Made by a program: the position numbers and the translations under genes
In this document: positions 37,301 to 48,881 of the stretch, in pieces
Layout of the letters: each line of letters opens with the position of its first letter
Numbering within the stretch: the first letter of the stretch is position 1
Notes under the pieces: model-generated
Database searches by the model: none
What the model saw: the letters and a program-made list of their open reading frames with translations, nothing else
What the model was told of the DNA's origin: nothing
Assembly: GCA_000310025.1 (NCBI GenBank)
Contig: FN649750.1
Span: 4,351,838-4,415,837 of the forward strand
Length of the DNA stretch: 64,000 bases
DNA from: Ectocarpus siliculosus
Lineage: Eukaryota > Sar > Phaeophyceae > Ectocarpales > Ectocarpaceae
Reading direction: 5' to 3'

Positions 37301-40300
37301 AAATCGGGTTACGCAGCGGATGGAATATCCAAGCTGTCTCGCACTTCGAACCGTGCCTTGCCTCGCGGCCGGTATACGGCCTCCAAATCCCTTGTAACGG
37401 AGTACATGTATACCATTACTTGGAAGAAAAACAAGCGTCGTAGCACTTGTGTTGCTCAGCCCGGCCCGACGAAAAGAAAGCTCAAAGCACACCGTGCATT
37501 TCTTCAGCATTCTCATGTGGGCACCGTGCTTGTTCATGCCATTCGTAAGGGCGGTTGGTGATATATCATTACAGGACTTGCCTCCCACACGATGAGGGTA
37601 GTGTCGACCCCCGCGAGCGAGAGCAGCCCGATGGTTGTCGCCAGGCTGGCCACGACGATGGTGATGCCCGTTAGGGCCAACGAATACCTCGATCTGCCAA
37701 GCAAGGAAGCGAGACGGGACGCATAAGCCCATACAGCAGTGGCGGCTACGGTTTAAGAGAGAATATCCAGGAGAAAGGACCGATTGAAGAGAGTCAAACT
37801 GGCTTGTCACGACAATGAGAAAACCGGACTTAAGAGAGAAATACCGGCTTGTGCCGACCCTCTCTTAACCCCTTTAGGGCTGGATCGCCTTTTGGGGACA
37901 CTTTTTGTCCCCATCTTCTTCACCTGCGTTACCTCGCGAAGATTGGCATGATTGTCTCCTCCTTTGCACTACTCGACCAGGGGGGTGCCAGGGTACACAG
38001 GGACGACTCTAGTCTAGTATGGATGCTTTGTAGAGTGGAGGAGTATGAGGGTAATGAACAGGTCGAATCGCGGGGCGATTACGCCGCCGGTTCAACAGCG
38101 AAGTTGCGCCGCGTCTGTTTACCCTTGGGTGGAAAGCGCTACTAGGGGCAAGCGCGGAAGAAGTACCTAGACCACCGTTGATAGGAGGCACCAAGCAACC
38201 TAGGGCTTGAGTTAGAAGGTCTCGCTTTCCCTCTAGAGAAATATCTTGAAAACCTCCTTTTCGTGCCCCGTTTACCACACTCCCGCCAGTTGCTGTCTAT
38301 AATCCCTATCAAATGTCCCCTCGTGTCCCCTCGCATGCTAGGGATTATAGACAAGAGACGGCTCAAGTGGGAAGGCAGCTTTGCACTTGCACCCAGGGAT
38401 GGAACTGTCTGCACCATCCAATCAGCAGGCGTCGTTCGCTCTTTTTCTTAAATTTCAGAAATTGCGCAAGACCGCCGAATTTTCTGTGCGTGGTAAGGGG
38501 GTTAAACCGTAGCCGCCACTGTATTTCGAAGATGTTGCCATGCCACCGAGAACGAGAAAACAGCCACGAGCGATCCATCCCAGCCTGCCCACGAACTTTC
38601 CCGTGACGAGCACCGAAACCTTCTGGGCGCGCCCCTTCGCAGGCTGCCCCCCCCCACCCGTACCATTCATGTTCATAAACCGAAGCACCACCATTACCAT
38701 ATGCATAGAACGAATCATATCACTGGGGACGGCCAACCTAAATCGATAAGTCGGACCGGAGATCGCCACCAGTAAGTCACGACGGGGGGGGCAGGTACAG
38801 TACAGCGGGAACCGTGAGCGCGCGCGTGTTTGCATGTCTTGGTCCCATCAATTCTGGCGCCGGTCTACACCTTCGACATACATACATGTATACCTGAATT
38901 GACCTACCAGTCGGGGGTCACACACTACAAGGGGGAGGTGACACCTGGGCTTTCCTTTACATTGTTCTTGGCTACAGTAGGTTGCGTAGATGTAAGCAGC
39001 ACCTTATTGCGTGGCAGGGGGTCCCCAAGATGAGGGAGACGTAGAGGAACATGCACAGGTAGGACACCACAAGCACCCAGGCGTTCTCGCCAGCCTCCAC
39101 AGACAGGCTGTCCGACACCGACCGTTCAGCCATGTACGACACCTGTTGCGGCCGGACACGCGGCGGGGCAGCATATGCAATACAGTAATCAGGGTTACAA
39201 ATATATTAGAACGGATCTTGGGGTTAGAGGTTAGGGTTACAATGACAGCCGATTCTTCGGCGTGTGCACCCCTTTTTCTTCTTGACGAAGGTCTCCTCCT
39301 CCCATCCCCCCGCTCCTCTGCATAAAAAGCTGCCTCCTTGATGCGTTACATGTACGGCGTAGTGGCTGCGTCTTCTCCCATTTCCGTTCAGGATTAACCC
39401 AGCTCTCCCCTCCCCTCCTAAAATATGCGCAAGAACATTTTTCCAACGGCCAAACGAATAGCCCATGTTTCTCCTCCTAAAACATGCGCAAGAACTGGTG
39501 TCCCACGGGGAAAGGGATACAACAACCCACCCCCTCCTAAAACATGCGCAGTAACAGCCAACAATAGCCCAATCGCAAAACACGCCCCTCCCCCTACCCC
39601 AATCGCCGAATACCTCACGGCGCTTCGCGCTTGGTGATGTGATGTGAGAGCCCGGTCCCGCGAGACCCCCGCTTGCTCGGTCCCGGCCGTGTAGGACTGG
39701 TCTAACGACTACGGCATGCACGGCTATGAATATCTCCCCCACCCTACACCAACGCCTGGTGCACCTTCATGGGCGCTTGTACGTCGTTCGCTAGCATGCC
39801 CCGAGCCTCTTCCACCACCGCCAGGAACACCTGAACAAGCGGTAAACAGACAGACAGACAGGCAGACAGACAGACAGATAATGAGACAATCAGACACGCA
39901 ATCACACAAAGAAAATGCATCGGCGTGACGAATAACTCCGAAACATGGCACGAAACATGGCACGAAACATGGCACGAGAGGTATAAGCCCGCGATGCCTG
40001 CCCTCGACTGACTCAGAAAGGCGATCGACTACGACACATGCGCTCGCGAGTTCAGCAGACACAGAAAGTTGCCTACCTCGTCGCCGATTTAACATCACTT
40101 ATCGATTTTTCGTCCAAAAAACTTTAAAACGGGCAAAAGTCTCCTCAAAGTGCATCCCCTACATTGTATTTTCAAGTTGCGGGTGCCACTTTTTTGTTTT
40201 ATCAAATTATATTGGCGCTCACAACAGCATTTCAGCCGGGTAGGAGAGGTCCAATCCGCGGTCGTACGCCTGAAAAAACAAATTGTGTCCATGACGTTGT

Positions 40301-43300
40301 ACGCCCTTACAAGCGGAGACGCCTGTACCGCCACACACCACCAATGCACCTACCTCCTTTTCCCACTGCTCCGCGAGCTTCTGGTAGTCGGGGTCCCGGT
40401 AGTTATTGAGAACGAACGTCAGCACGAGCGCCCCCGCCTTTGGCACGCTGCCCCCACAGGGGTCAGGGCTAACGACTTCGCTGTTGACCCCGATGTCGCC
40501 GAACACAACTCCCCTCATCACCGGAGTTCCAATCTGACGCCATCAACACCATCACGGGAGCGGGGATTCGGGGACGGATCGGGCCTATTCGTGGGCCGGG
40601 TGTTTGTCGTTGGAAGTACACATCCTTGATGCATGCATGCACATTGGATCATTTTGGGGTTCTGCTGTACCTCCCTTGTGCATGCATGCACACAGGAATG
40701 TCAGTGAGAAGCAGAACAAGCTGCAAGGTGGTGTGCTTTCATGTTTTACTTCGAGAGTTGTTAAGATTGTTCTTGAGGGGTTTCGTGTCACCGACAACAA
40801 CAACAACAACAACAGCAAACGACGACACGGCGACAAGAGCACAAGTGACGATGACGTAGACAACGACTACGGCACTTGGCTACCTTCGCACACGTGGTAG
40901 GCCTGACTCGCCTCCACGGGGCGCCAAGAGTGGAACCAGCCCTAGCCTATTGCACACCTTACATTACCTTACCTTACTTTATCTTGCCCCGACAGGCACG
41001 GTTAGGCAGCATTCCTTGCCCCGACCATATCTTGACAGCCTACCTCATCTCGACCATGATTCGACTTCCCCCACCCCGATCATGTTTGGACATGGCGGCC
41101 TACGATATATCCCGACCACATTTCGACAGCGTTCCTTGGCCGGACCATCCTACCTCATCCCAACAGGCATGCTTCGACAAGCTACCTTAAAGCCCCATTG
41201 TATAGGCAGCCTCTACTTTGCAGGCAGCCTTCCTTACCCCCACTGTTTAGGCAGCCTACCTGGTCCATGCAAGGGCTCCTGGAAGCGAGGAAGGGGTCGC
41301 TTGTCTGGCACGCCGCCGTGAGGCTAGGGCTGACGTCTCCGGCGAGGACAATGGGATCGTTGAGCCAGTACTGGGAGGGGCCCTCTACCAGACACCCTTC
41401 ACCGTCGATGGGCTTGAAGCATAGAGACTCGAACCCCTTCGACTCCCCATCCTAGCCAAAGTACGACGAAGACAGGGGGGATTGCATGAAGACAGGGGGG
41501 ATCGCGCGAAGACAACGGAAGTATTGTAATGTCCATCCCTGTGACTTAGCTTGTCCTAACTTGAAACAGTACGCACGGGGGGTCGCGTCAAGATGATAAA
41601 ATAAATGGCATCGAGATTCCTTTCGATTTCCACATGTACCAAGCAGGGCGATGAAAGGGGCGCTGCTTCAAGACAACAAAACAAACAGCATGGACCGATT
41701 CCTTTCAGCTCCCTGCCCTGAGCAACATGAGACGGACGGAGGATCGTGCGACTACAATCAAAACAATGTTTATGCCGTTCAGCACCCCACACCCCGCCCT
41801 TGCCAAAACAAGACGGAAGGAGGTACAATATTAGTACACCAAGACAATACAAACAAAAAAGTAGCAAGCCATTCGTTCCCTTCCCGTCCTCACCAGCAGA
41901 CGGCGGGCGGGGGGATAGCGTCAAAGCAAGAGACAACACAAGTCGATTGTATGATAGAACGAATCAAGCCGTGAAACGGTGACCTCGCACTCTCACGGCA
42001 AAGCACTGCACATACAGTACTCAACAAACACCATTTAGGGTGATGCGCGATGATTCATGTGTTCACCGTGAAGCACCGCACACTCTCTCGCATGCCATGG
42101 ATCACGTGTTAATCGAAAGCCCTGCATGCTCTCCTAAGCACCGCACGTACTCCTCCAAACACTACCGTGTTCAGAGAGTGTGCGATGGGCCATGCATGCC
42201 TTCACGGAAAAGCACCGTGCGCCCTCCCGCAAACACTCGTGTGGTACGACTCGCACGCCAACAGCAAAGCCTTGCACGCTCTCTGCTGCAAACACTCGCA
42301 TCTAGAAACCGCATCCATGTCCGAGGGAGTCCCCTTCGCAGGGTGTGTCGTTAAAGGGAACACGTTGGATAAAGCACGCGATCGGGGAAGCAGGGTTAGG
42401 GATAGGTCTGCGTACCCCCCCCCCCCCCCCCCTTTTCTTTATGTCCTGATAAACTTAACTTCTTGCGAAAGCGGTCCAACCGAGGCTCTCACCGGGGTAG
42501 TGAAGTTGGCGTTTTCGATGGCCCTCTGCACGCTCATGACCCTCTGCAGGTAGTGCTTCGCTATCATGTCCGGGCCTTCCCCCACGGTGTCAGCGGCCGA
42601 CTCCGCCACGAAGAACACCTGCCGCATGTTGTTGTTGTTGTCGTTGTTGTCTTCACATTAAAAAACCGTTCCGGTCTCCACTCAGTACCTTCTCATGTCC
42701 GTACTGGTCCAACTGACACGGACGCCTTCCGTCATCACAAGCCAACTGCCCCCCATAGCATGTACGCATCAAAATCAAGCAATCGGTTGGACGATAATCG
42801 CCGAAGCTTGATTGGTGCACTCCTGTGTTGTTCGTTGCTGAGTCTTCGAAACTGATACTTGTTGTTGTTTGATGGGGGCGTGGGGCCTTGGTCAGGTGGA
42901 TAGAACGGGAGAGGGGGTTGCACCAAGCGCAAAACGAACTCGTGTGGGCCCACACTTGTTTCCACGCTCGTCAAGCTTGCCGCGGTCGGACTTACTCCAC
43001 ACCCTGTCCGACGAGAGGTATGAGTCAACAGCAACTGGTGCAGTCGACCTCCGCGCCGAAAACCAAGGTGTCCCTATCCAGCCCGCCTTTGCAGACACAA
43101 GAAGGAGCCCCATACGGGAGAGTTTAGTTCAGGAACGCCACACAGGGGGTTGCAGTTTGTGCTATTATACCATAAGACTGAATACAGATTTAGTAAATAC
43201 TGTTTTGGGTTCGCTGGGGTGTTCGAGTAAAAAACATGTCAGCTGTGTGAGCTTTGGGAAACATCATACGGACAGCTGGCAGCCAACTGTGGATTGGTCC

Positions 43301-44911
43301 GGCTGCCTGGTGTAATTTTAATTGTCTCGTTGCATCATCACCCCTAGAGATGACGCTGCTGTGCTCTCATGAGCCCAACCCGGAGGGATGTAATGTCACT
43401 TGTATGCGCAAAAATCAAGGTGCCGAACGCTCGGTACAAGTGCGGCTAATCAGAAGGGGCAAAAATCGAGAGATCTCTTGGTGAATAGCTGTGACCGTTA
43501 GATGACCTCTCTGCCTTCTGGAAGATACAGCACGATGACCACGGAACGGACCATGCAAATAACCGTGTCCCCCACCCGGCGGGACAAACCTGGTTGATGC
43601 GGAAGAAGGGATCGAAGGCGTCATCGAAGAACTCCTTCTGTCGGTTCGCGAGGCTGTTCGGCGGTACCTGGGGGGAAGGAGTGGCGAGTTTCCCGCAGTC
43701 GGGAAGCGGCGGGAAGGGGCAGCGATGGTCGCGTTAATAGCCTGTGTCGATCCATTCGGCTTGGGCAGCCTGACACACTGCTGGTTCGCAACCACTACGT
43801 GGAAGTGCAGCAGTCTCCTGCTGCTGCTGCTGCTTGCTAGTCGGCGGAGATGTGATGCAGTGCCATGCGTGGTGACCATGACGAAATAGACGCATCGGTG
43901 TCCCATCGAGAGTGTTACTCTTCCGCTGGCGATTGATCAGCCTTCGCTGCTTTCCGACTGATCGCTGCAGCTGCCCCTTCTGCAGGATGGTTGTTTCGCT
44001 AGGTAAGGTTACTCTCGTGATCGACCTTCCTCGCCTTCTCCTCTCCAGGAGGATGTCAACTCAACAGACAGCAATAGTACGGCTGTACCTCATGCCGGCC
44101 CGTGTTTACTGCTGTTGTATGTATACCTCATGTACCAACTGCCGGCCGCCGCTGTATACGCCAATCAAGGGGACGACGAAAACCGCTGCGGTACAGGCCA
44201 CTGTACTACCCAACAGCAGACCCACACCATCAGCCAGCAAAGGCCGCAGGCCGGCTTCCTTGTCTCGTGGTACTGCCGTAGAGAAGTTGGAGTGCTGCTC
44301 CTGTGTGCAGCGCTATGTGTGTGGAACAACAGGCAGGCTCAGTACAGTACGCGGACCAGCCGTGGTTGAACTTACCGACTCGTAAGCAAGCGGTGCGTTA
44401 CTCACCCAGATGAGGTCTGGATTTGTGATTATCCGCACTCGGAACAGCCCAAATGAGCAGGTCAGCGTCGCCACCACGCAAGCAGCAATCACCAGGCGAG
44501 GGCGGCGGCAAACACCAACGCTGTACCGCCTGCGGGTGCACCCGACAGACGTATGCACGCGGAAGCATTGACAGGGGACAGCAGTAGGACGTTATGGCTG
44601 TCATGCTCAGCGAAAGCTCGTGGCCCAAACGTAGATGACTGCGTCACCTGGTTAGATAACCCAGCAAAGACTGGTTATCTTGCTTCCGTGAATGATGTTA
44701 CTCGTGCAACTGCTGTTGCTGCTGCTATTGCTGTCGGTAAAGAGTATAGACTGCAGTACCACGCGAGAGCGGAGTTTTGCGCGAGACAACGTGTGTTCTT
44801 TACCCTCCTGTCGGGCAAGGGACAACAACATCATCTTGTCCTGAACGTGTTGTCACACCCCCTTTGTACCTACGTTTACTTCACTCACCATAGCCAGCTT
44901 TGTTCAGCCAT
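25330..44911 (-). CDS. NPC1/Patched-type sterol-sensing-domain RND membrane protein
   Basis: 24 exons, minus strand: 44911-44889, 44529-44406, 43667-43590, 42618-42493, 41451-41260, 40533-40354, 39142-39003, 37687-37582, 37006-36939, 36392-36140, 35450-35316, 34792-34683, 34222-33011, 32200-32038, 31499-31342, 30869-30768, 30379-30260, 29403-29307, 28594-28475, 28162-28031, 27537-27466, 27069-26996, 26557-26389 and 25734-25330. All phases agree; 1,452 aa. Family order is kept: first helix with RVRIITNPDLIW, luminal QKEFFDDAFDPFF and LCFKP, SYMAERSVSDSL, sterol-sensing domain (about 260-480) with VVPFLTLAIGVDN, a Ser/Gly-rich cytoplasmic insert (about 512-915), then the second RND half with PLRTQRDFVN, VMSLGLSVEFCLH and GITLTKLVG...YFRMYMA. 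It likely moves sterols or lipids from endolysosomal membranes. The Cys-rich N-terminal domain and first helix of true NPC1 are not seen. Exon 15's donor (31342) is weak, and exon 8 ends in a GC donor. Confidence 0.88.
25791..26015 (+). repeat. 141-bp-period tandem duplication
   Basis: Two related units, near 25791-25880 and 25932-26015, share gaaggagatcg, gggatcgtgaacggcctgtt and gaacgccgtcctcggtcaac. The intervening parts have diverged. It lies in the last intron of the NPC1-like gene, just upstream of the terminal exon. Confidence 0.8.
29233..29285 (-). pseudogene. Decayed tandem copy of an NPC1-like exon end
   Basis: Read on the minus strand, this matches the 3' end of the functional exon at 29403-29307 (CGAGACTT ... 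ACTTCGTCACC-ACCAG). It carries about 2 extra bases that shift the frame, plus several substitutions. It keeps a CAG|GTTTGG donor-like end. It lies about 73 bp downstream in the following intron, so it is a tandem exon duplicate that has lost coding ability. Confidence 0.75.
32385..32515 (-). mobile_element. Dispersed (CAA)n-tailed retroposon, copy 1
   Basis: On the minus strand it contains ACCACGGGAATCGACC..GTCAAGTGT, AGAAGAAGGTACTGGG and AGAGAACGGAA-GGTTT, shared with the copies at 42625, 48213 and 63218. It ends near TTTTTAATGTGAAGGCAACAAC, a short degenerate form of the (CAA)n tail. It lies in an NPC1-like intron just upstream of exon 14. Confidence 0.65.
33011..34222 (-). other. Giant low-complexity exon of the NPC1-like gene
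   Basis: This single 1,212-bp exon encodes 404 residues between the cytoplasmic end of the sterol-sensing domain and the second transmembrane half. It is rich in Ser, Gly, Asp, Thr and Arg with short homopolymers (GGGGGGGG, AAAA, SSSSSS) and acidic SDDDSVTG-like segments. No fold is predicted by eye. In NPC1 relatives this loop is short, so the exon is an expansion. The antisense strand also has a long open frame, a shadow of the triplet-rich composition. Confidence 0.8.
35995..36121 (+). repeat. Dispersed poly-C family F, copy 1
   Basis: Shares the order aagca..cgtgttg, aaagcatgcagtcgggg, ttagggatagggtctgcgtg, a poly-C tract, then ctcacaaacttaatttctcgcgaaaggcgg-tcc with copies at 42356-42478 and 60788-60912. 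It ends about 18 bp from the donor of an NPC1-like exon (36140). No terminal repeats or target duplication were seen. Confidence 0.7.
39418..39560 (+). repeat. Three-unit minisatellite
   Basis: The phrase ctcctaaaayatgcgca(a)g(a)aac occurs three times at roughly 60-bp spacing, separated by unrelated C/A-rich sequence. It lies in the intron downstream of NPC1-like exon 6 in plus-strand coordinates. Confidence 0.75.
39601..39745 (+). repeat. Dispersed family D, copy 2
   Basis: The first 40 bases, tcgccgaatacctcacggcg and the next 20, are identical to the copy at 53579. Divergence follows, then shared gtctaacgactacggcatgc and acggctatgaatat. The downstream part keeps a frame reading ...WSNDYGMHGYEYLP although the upstream part is broken by stops. 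Confidence 0.75.
42356..42478 (+). repeat. Dispersed poly-C family F, copy 2
   Basis: Same block order as the copy at 35995, with an uninterrupted poly-C run of about 18. It ends within 15 bp of the NPC1-like exon donor at 42493. Confidence 0.7.
42625..42725 (-). mobile_element. Dispersed (CAA)n-tailed retroposon, copy 2
   Basis: On the minus strand it carries GAGAAGGTACTGAGTGGAGA, CCGGAACGGTTTTTTAATGT and a (CAA)n tail. The tail ends only about 7-12 bp from the splice acceptor of the NPC1-like exon 42618-42493. Confidence 0.7.
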
Positions 44912-45507
44912 GCACTCCTCCCCCGCCTGGCGTGGTCATAAGTCAGTAGCCCGAAGCACCTCAAGCAGTTGCAGCGCAGGCCTGGGGGCACGCCCATCTA
45001 TACCCGTTGGTCAGCGCTATACCACCTGTATACCATAGTTCAATTTGTAGATAGTCTCCGCGTACCCCCCGATGCCGATCTCAACGGAGATCTTCATGAC
45101 GAGGATGATAATCATCATTGTTGTGCTGCCCGCTCGATCTTTCAACTTGTTGTGTCTTCTTTCGCTCCGTCCTGTCTCCTGGCGTACGTACATGCCATTA
45201 GTGACAGGTTTGCCGTAACTATGGTCCCGCTGGGCAATACCCTTGGCTCCTCTGCTTTGTTCAGCCCTTTTCTTCAACAACTCCGCCGAACAAAGGAAAA
45301 TTTTTGTCCGTTCAATTTTGAACGGTGCCACCCGAGCATTTGATAGAGACCAAATCGAAATTATTGTATAGGGTTTTCTATTCACTCCTGTGTAGTCTTA
45401 TGCAGCATAACTTACCTGTTGTGGTAAATGCTGCGTAACTGCTGTGTTGTTGCCTGAACCATCTTGTTGCCTATAGAAGCCCTCATCCCTGTACCCGTCC
45501 AACAAAT

Positions 45508-45581
45508 GCTCAGGTGGTTTAGTTGGTTATAATGTCCGCCTCACACGCGGAAGGTCGCGGGTTCGAACCCCGCCCCGAGTA
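45508..45581 (+). tRNA. tRNA-Val (anticodon CAC)
   Basis: Cloverleaf by eye: acceptor GCTCAGG/CCCGAGT with one A-C mismatch and a terminal G-U, D-arm GTTTAGTTGG, anticodon stem TCCGC/GCGGA (5 perfect pairs) around loop CTCACAC (anticodon CAC), and T-arm GCGGG-TTCGAAC-CCCGC (perfect). A and B boxes are intact. The discriminator is A and no CCA is encoded, as in eukaryotes. A T6 run follows within 10 bases. The two imperfect acceptor pairs leave some chance that it is a diverged copy. Confidence 0.88.
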
Positions 45582-45583
45582 CA

Positions 45584-45589
45584 TTTTTT
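45584..45589 (+). terminator. RNA polymerase III terminator of tRNA-Val
   Basis: A run of six T starts two bases after the tRNA 3' end, followed by more T-runs. This is the usual Pol III stop signal. Confidence 0.8.
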
Positions 45590-48212
45590 CCATTTTTTCG
45601 CTTTGTCCTGATTTTTTTTTCCCCATCCATGTCCATGTCGTCGGCCGTTGCATATCCCACAGTCATCCAGCCAGGTGATGTGTTTTGCCGCTCCTGCCGA
45701 CTTTTAACAACGAATCTGTTCCTCGGTGATAACGTCTACCATGCCAACGGTAAAAGATGCCTGTTGCTGCGTTTTGGAGTCCCTTCCATAGGCCACTTCA
45801 CTCCTGCACACACACGTGTGTTGAAAGTTCATCACTAAACTCTGGACGATTGGGCGCGCTCCTTTTGATTGAGTTGGTTTGCCATTTGTTGTCGTGGTAT
45901 CCGGGTCGTCAGCGCCCCTCCCGTGTGGGTCAAGTGCGACTGAGACCCCACATTTTCGGCGCAGAAAAAACAGTCAAAAATGCATGCATGCAACAACAAC
46001 AGCATTGACGCGCAATTTGGGGTCGAGGCTCAATTGCTTATTATTTGGTCACCACCACCGTCGAGCATACTGTAGATATATATATATACATACATAGGTC
46101 AACATATAATGCTGTAGACTTTACATGTAGGATCCACGGCTGGCTGGCTGAGGCGTGCTTCTTCTGTATGGCATTGGCGATCCCATTGAATAGACTAAAG
46201 AGTGAATGAAGCAGATCGCCAACTACTCGCGGCAACGGGCTCTGGGGCACCCGTGGGTGATCTCCTCGTTGAGCTTCGGGTAAAATAGCCGTAATGTGCA
46301 GCCTATGCCACGAACGAGATTTCTTGGGTATGATGGCGTGAAGCAGAGTGGTGTTGCACAAGAGACTGCGGCGAGTTAGTTGTTCATTCATCCAGGATCA
46401 AGTCGACCTTTCGACACGACGAGGGTTCATCCGGCAACGACGAGATGTCACGGTCGTAATTTCGAACGGCAGCAAAGAAAGAGTATATATATCCATTCGC
46501 CAAGTCCCGTGAGTACTTTGAAAATACAGCGTATCTATACTATTCATTCATGAAGCGCTCACGCCGAGTTCAGAAATGGCGTCCGGTGTCCGGTGTCCAG
46601 CCGGAACAATGTAAAAAATCGAAACCGGATCTGGGTGCATCTACCAATCAATGTTGTGGGAGTCGGTCCCACAAAATTTGAAAGCTCGTGTTGTGCTTTT
46701 CTCCTGCTTCCCCAACAGACGTTTCATGGCGGGCGGGGGGCCTGCTGGCATGTCAGCAGGGTTGCCTGTGGCTGACACTGGAACAAGCGTGAGCGGGCTC
46801 GCGAACGGCACGCACGTTCACGAAAGGATCGGCACAACAAGGTGTCCTCTGATGGGGAGAGGGGTGTGGTGTGTATGGTCTCCGCGTCCTCCAGGCGCGG
46901 GTCTGGGACGGAACAAAGAAGAGCTCGGGGCGACGGGGTTGCCAGCCAAGTGTCACGCCAAGTGTCACGCGTCCATGGGCGCCCGTCAGAAAGGTGGTGA
47001 TGATGTGGTGCCAAGAATTATCACCCGGTTCCAGCTCGGCCGTGCCGGCGAGGGGTAAGACGTGTCAACCATGGGGAAACGAAGTGTTCCGCGGTCGGTG
47101 TGACTGACAACATGTGAACAAGGTAAAGCTTTGGAGCGGAATTACAGCTAGCTGTATGTATGTAAGGCCTCGATGAGCTTGCTGTGTTCCGGCGAAAGGG
47201 AGACTCCTGCCACGTCTCCGGCGTACCGGAGGTGGAAACCTCTGAGTTCTACTGCGATACCAGATATCATTTTGCACGTGTGCTACGGCACCACCCTCGT
47301 GATGACGTGAGACCGTGCGCAGCACTCCCCAAGCACCCCAAAGGACGCGGCGGCAAAGGGCACGCCCCGTAGTAGTGTTGGAAGGCACAGGGGTTCCCAC
47401 ACGGCAAGAGATGGAGGCCGTGTTATCGTGAAAAAATTGAACACTTATTAGAGGCGAACCACTTTGGACTTTTTTAGGGGCGGCTTTTTGCCGAAACCAC
47501 CCCAGCTTCGAGGTGGTGGATCCAAAATTCCAACCTCAAAGCAGCACCTATTTCTTGCATGGTGCCCAGCGAAGTGCTGGAAGTGAAGGTCGAGGGCCAA
47601 CCCGAACCCATGAGGGCAATGCCAGTGTACTGTTAAAGGGTCGGTCCCGTTTGGACATTCACCCTCGTGGTAAGATTGCTGCGTTATTATTGTCGACGTA
47701 ATGCTCTGGCAGCAAGGGTGCTTGTGTGTCGACGTCATTGTGGGCGGCAGCAGTAACCGCGAGCGCCTCCTCACTCTGGTCTGGAGCGGTGTGTGCGGGG
47801 TATAACCAGATGCAGGGTCTTCATGGGCCGCCGCATAGGTTGCTGCGTGGAGGGGTTAATCTCGACAAGGTCGCTGCGGATAGCGGGCGTGGTGGCACTG
47901 CGTTGGTGCCTCTTTGATTGCGGGCGACTCACGAAGGGAGTGCCCCACGGTTTTGAGTGCTAAATACCCCTACAATGTTGTCCCCTCACCATTCATTTTG
48001 GCGGATCTATACGAAATGGGAGCCATCGCCAGCACGATGGTTCATTCCCGGACGGCGTCGTATGGGACATAGCCTCTGCAAGGATCACGTCTCGAGAGTC
48101 CAAGCGTTTTTCGTTTTCATGTCCCCATTCTGGGCAAAACATTCAAAGCAGGTCTCAGAGGAAGGCCCCTACTTGGTTGGGCGTCTGTTGTAACAACTGG
48201 CTGTCTTGTTCG

Positions 48213-48320
48213 CATGATGAAACCGTTCCGGTCTCTGCTCAATAACCCCATATCCGTCCCTACCGGTCCCGCTGACGCGGGCGAACTCCGTGGTCTCAGT
48301 AGGCGATCTACCCAACGTGG
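48213..48320 (-). mobile_element. Dispersed (CAA)n-tailed retroposon, copy 3 (degenerate)
   Basis: On the minus strand it shares GCGTCAGCGGGACC, the GGACGGATATGGGG region and CAGAGACCGGAACGGTTTCA with the copies at 32385, 42625 and 63218. The A-rich tail has decayed to GCGAACAAGACAG. Confidence 0.55.
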
Positions 48321-48881
48321 TTTACACCACCACGCAACAAACATATATAAATCGAAGCAAAAATGTGTACTTTCTGAGGAGGGCCAAAATAGCAAACGCA
48401 ACACCGTGTCGGGCTGGAGCCAGCTACAATGTACTGGTTCACTTCTTGTCAAACTTCGAAAAGAAACACTTGCCGGCAAAGCAGCAATCCCGGCAGCAGC
48501 CCTGGATGCCAAAAGTCTCAGATTCATAGACTTGAACCGACCTCTGTGTACTCCCAGATCACCCCTGTACATGCTGCAGGCATGTACCAGGTATATGGGG
48601 AAGGGACATAGACCAGCATATTGTACACTACTGGCACCACGATCGATCATGGTACCGTAGTCCAAATACTCAACAATCTATCTACATGTGCCTGCACGGT
48701 GACGACACAGTCCTTTAGTGTAGACATCATGCGTGCACTCACCAGCCAGGTTTGACGTCCCACTCAAACGTGCTTAAGCTACTGTAGGTGCATAATGTAA
48801 GCAAGAACAAAATCCACTCGCAAAAATCCAGCAACACGCCAAACGGCAGCCCTCTCCATCTGCAATAAAACTCATCATGCG

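Larger units (their letters stand above)
44912..48881. other. Intergenic region between the NPC1-like start and the carboxypeptidase stop
   Basis: Contains the tRNA-Val gene (45508-45581), one retroposon copy (48213-48320) and a short (TA)n-rich patch near 46076-46090. I looked on the minus strand for the Cys-rich N-terminal domain expected of a full NPC1 and saw none. The plus-strand open frames here (for example 46651-47058) have no support. It holds the 5' UTR/promoter of the NPC1-like gene and the 3' UTR of the carboxypeptidase gene. Confidence 0.5.

Noticed and set aside
46651..47058. Plus-strand open frame of 135 codons upstream of the NPC1-like gene
   Set aside because: Gly/Arg-rich with no domain, no splice evidence and equally long frames on other phases. 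Treated as chance.
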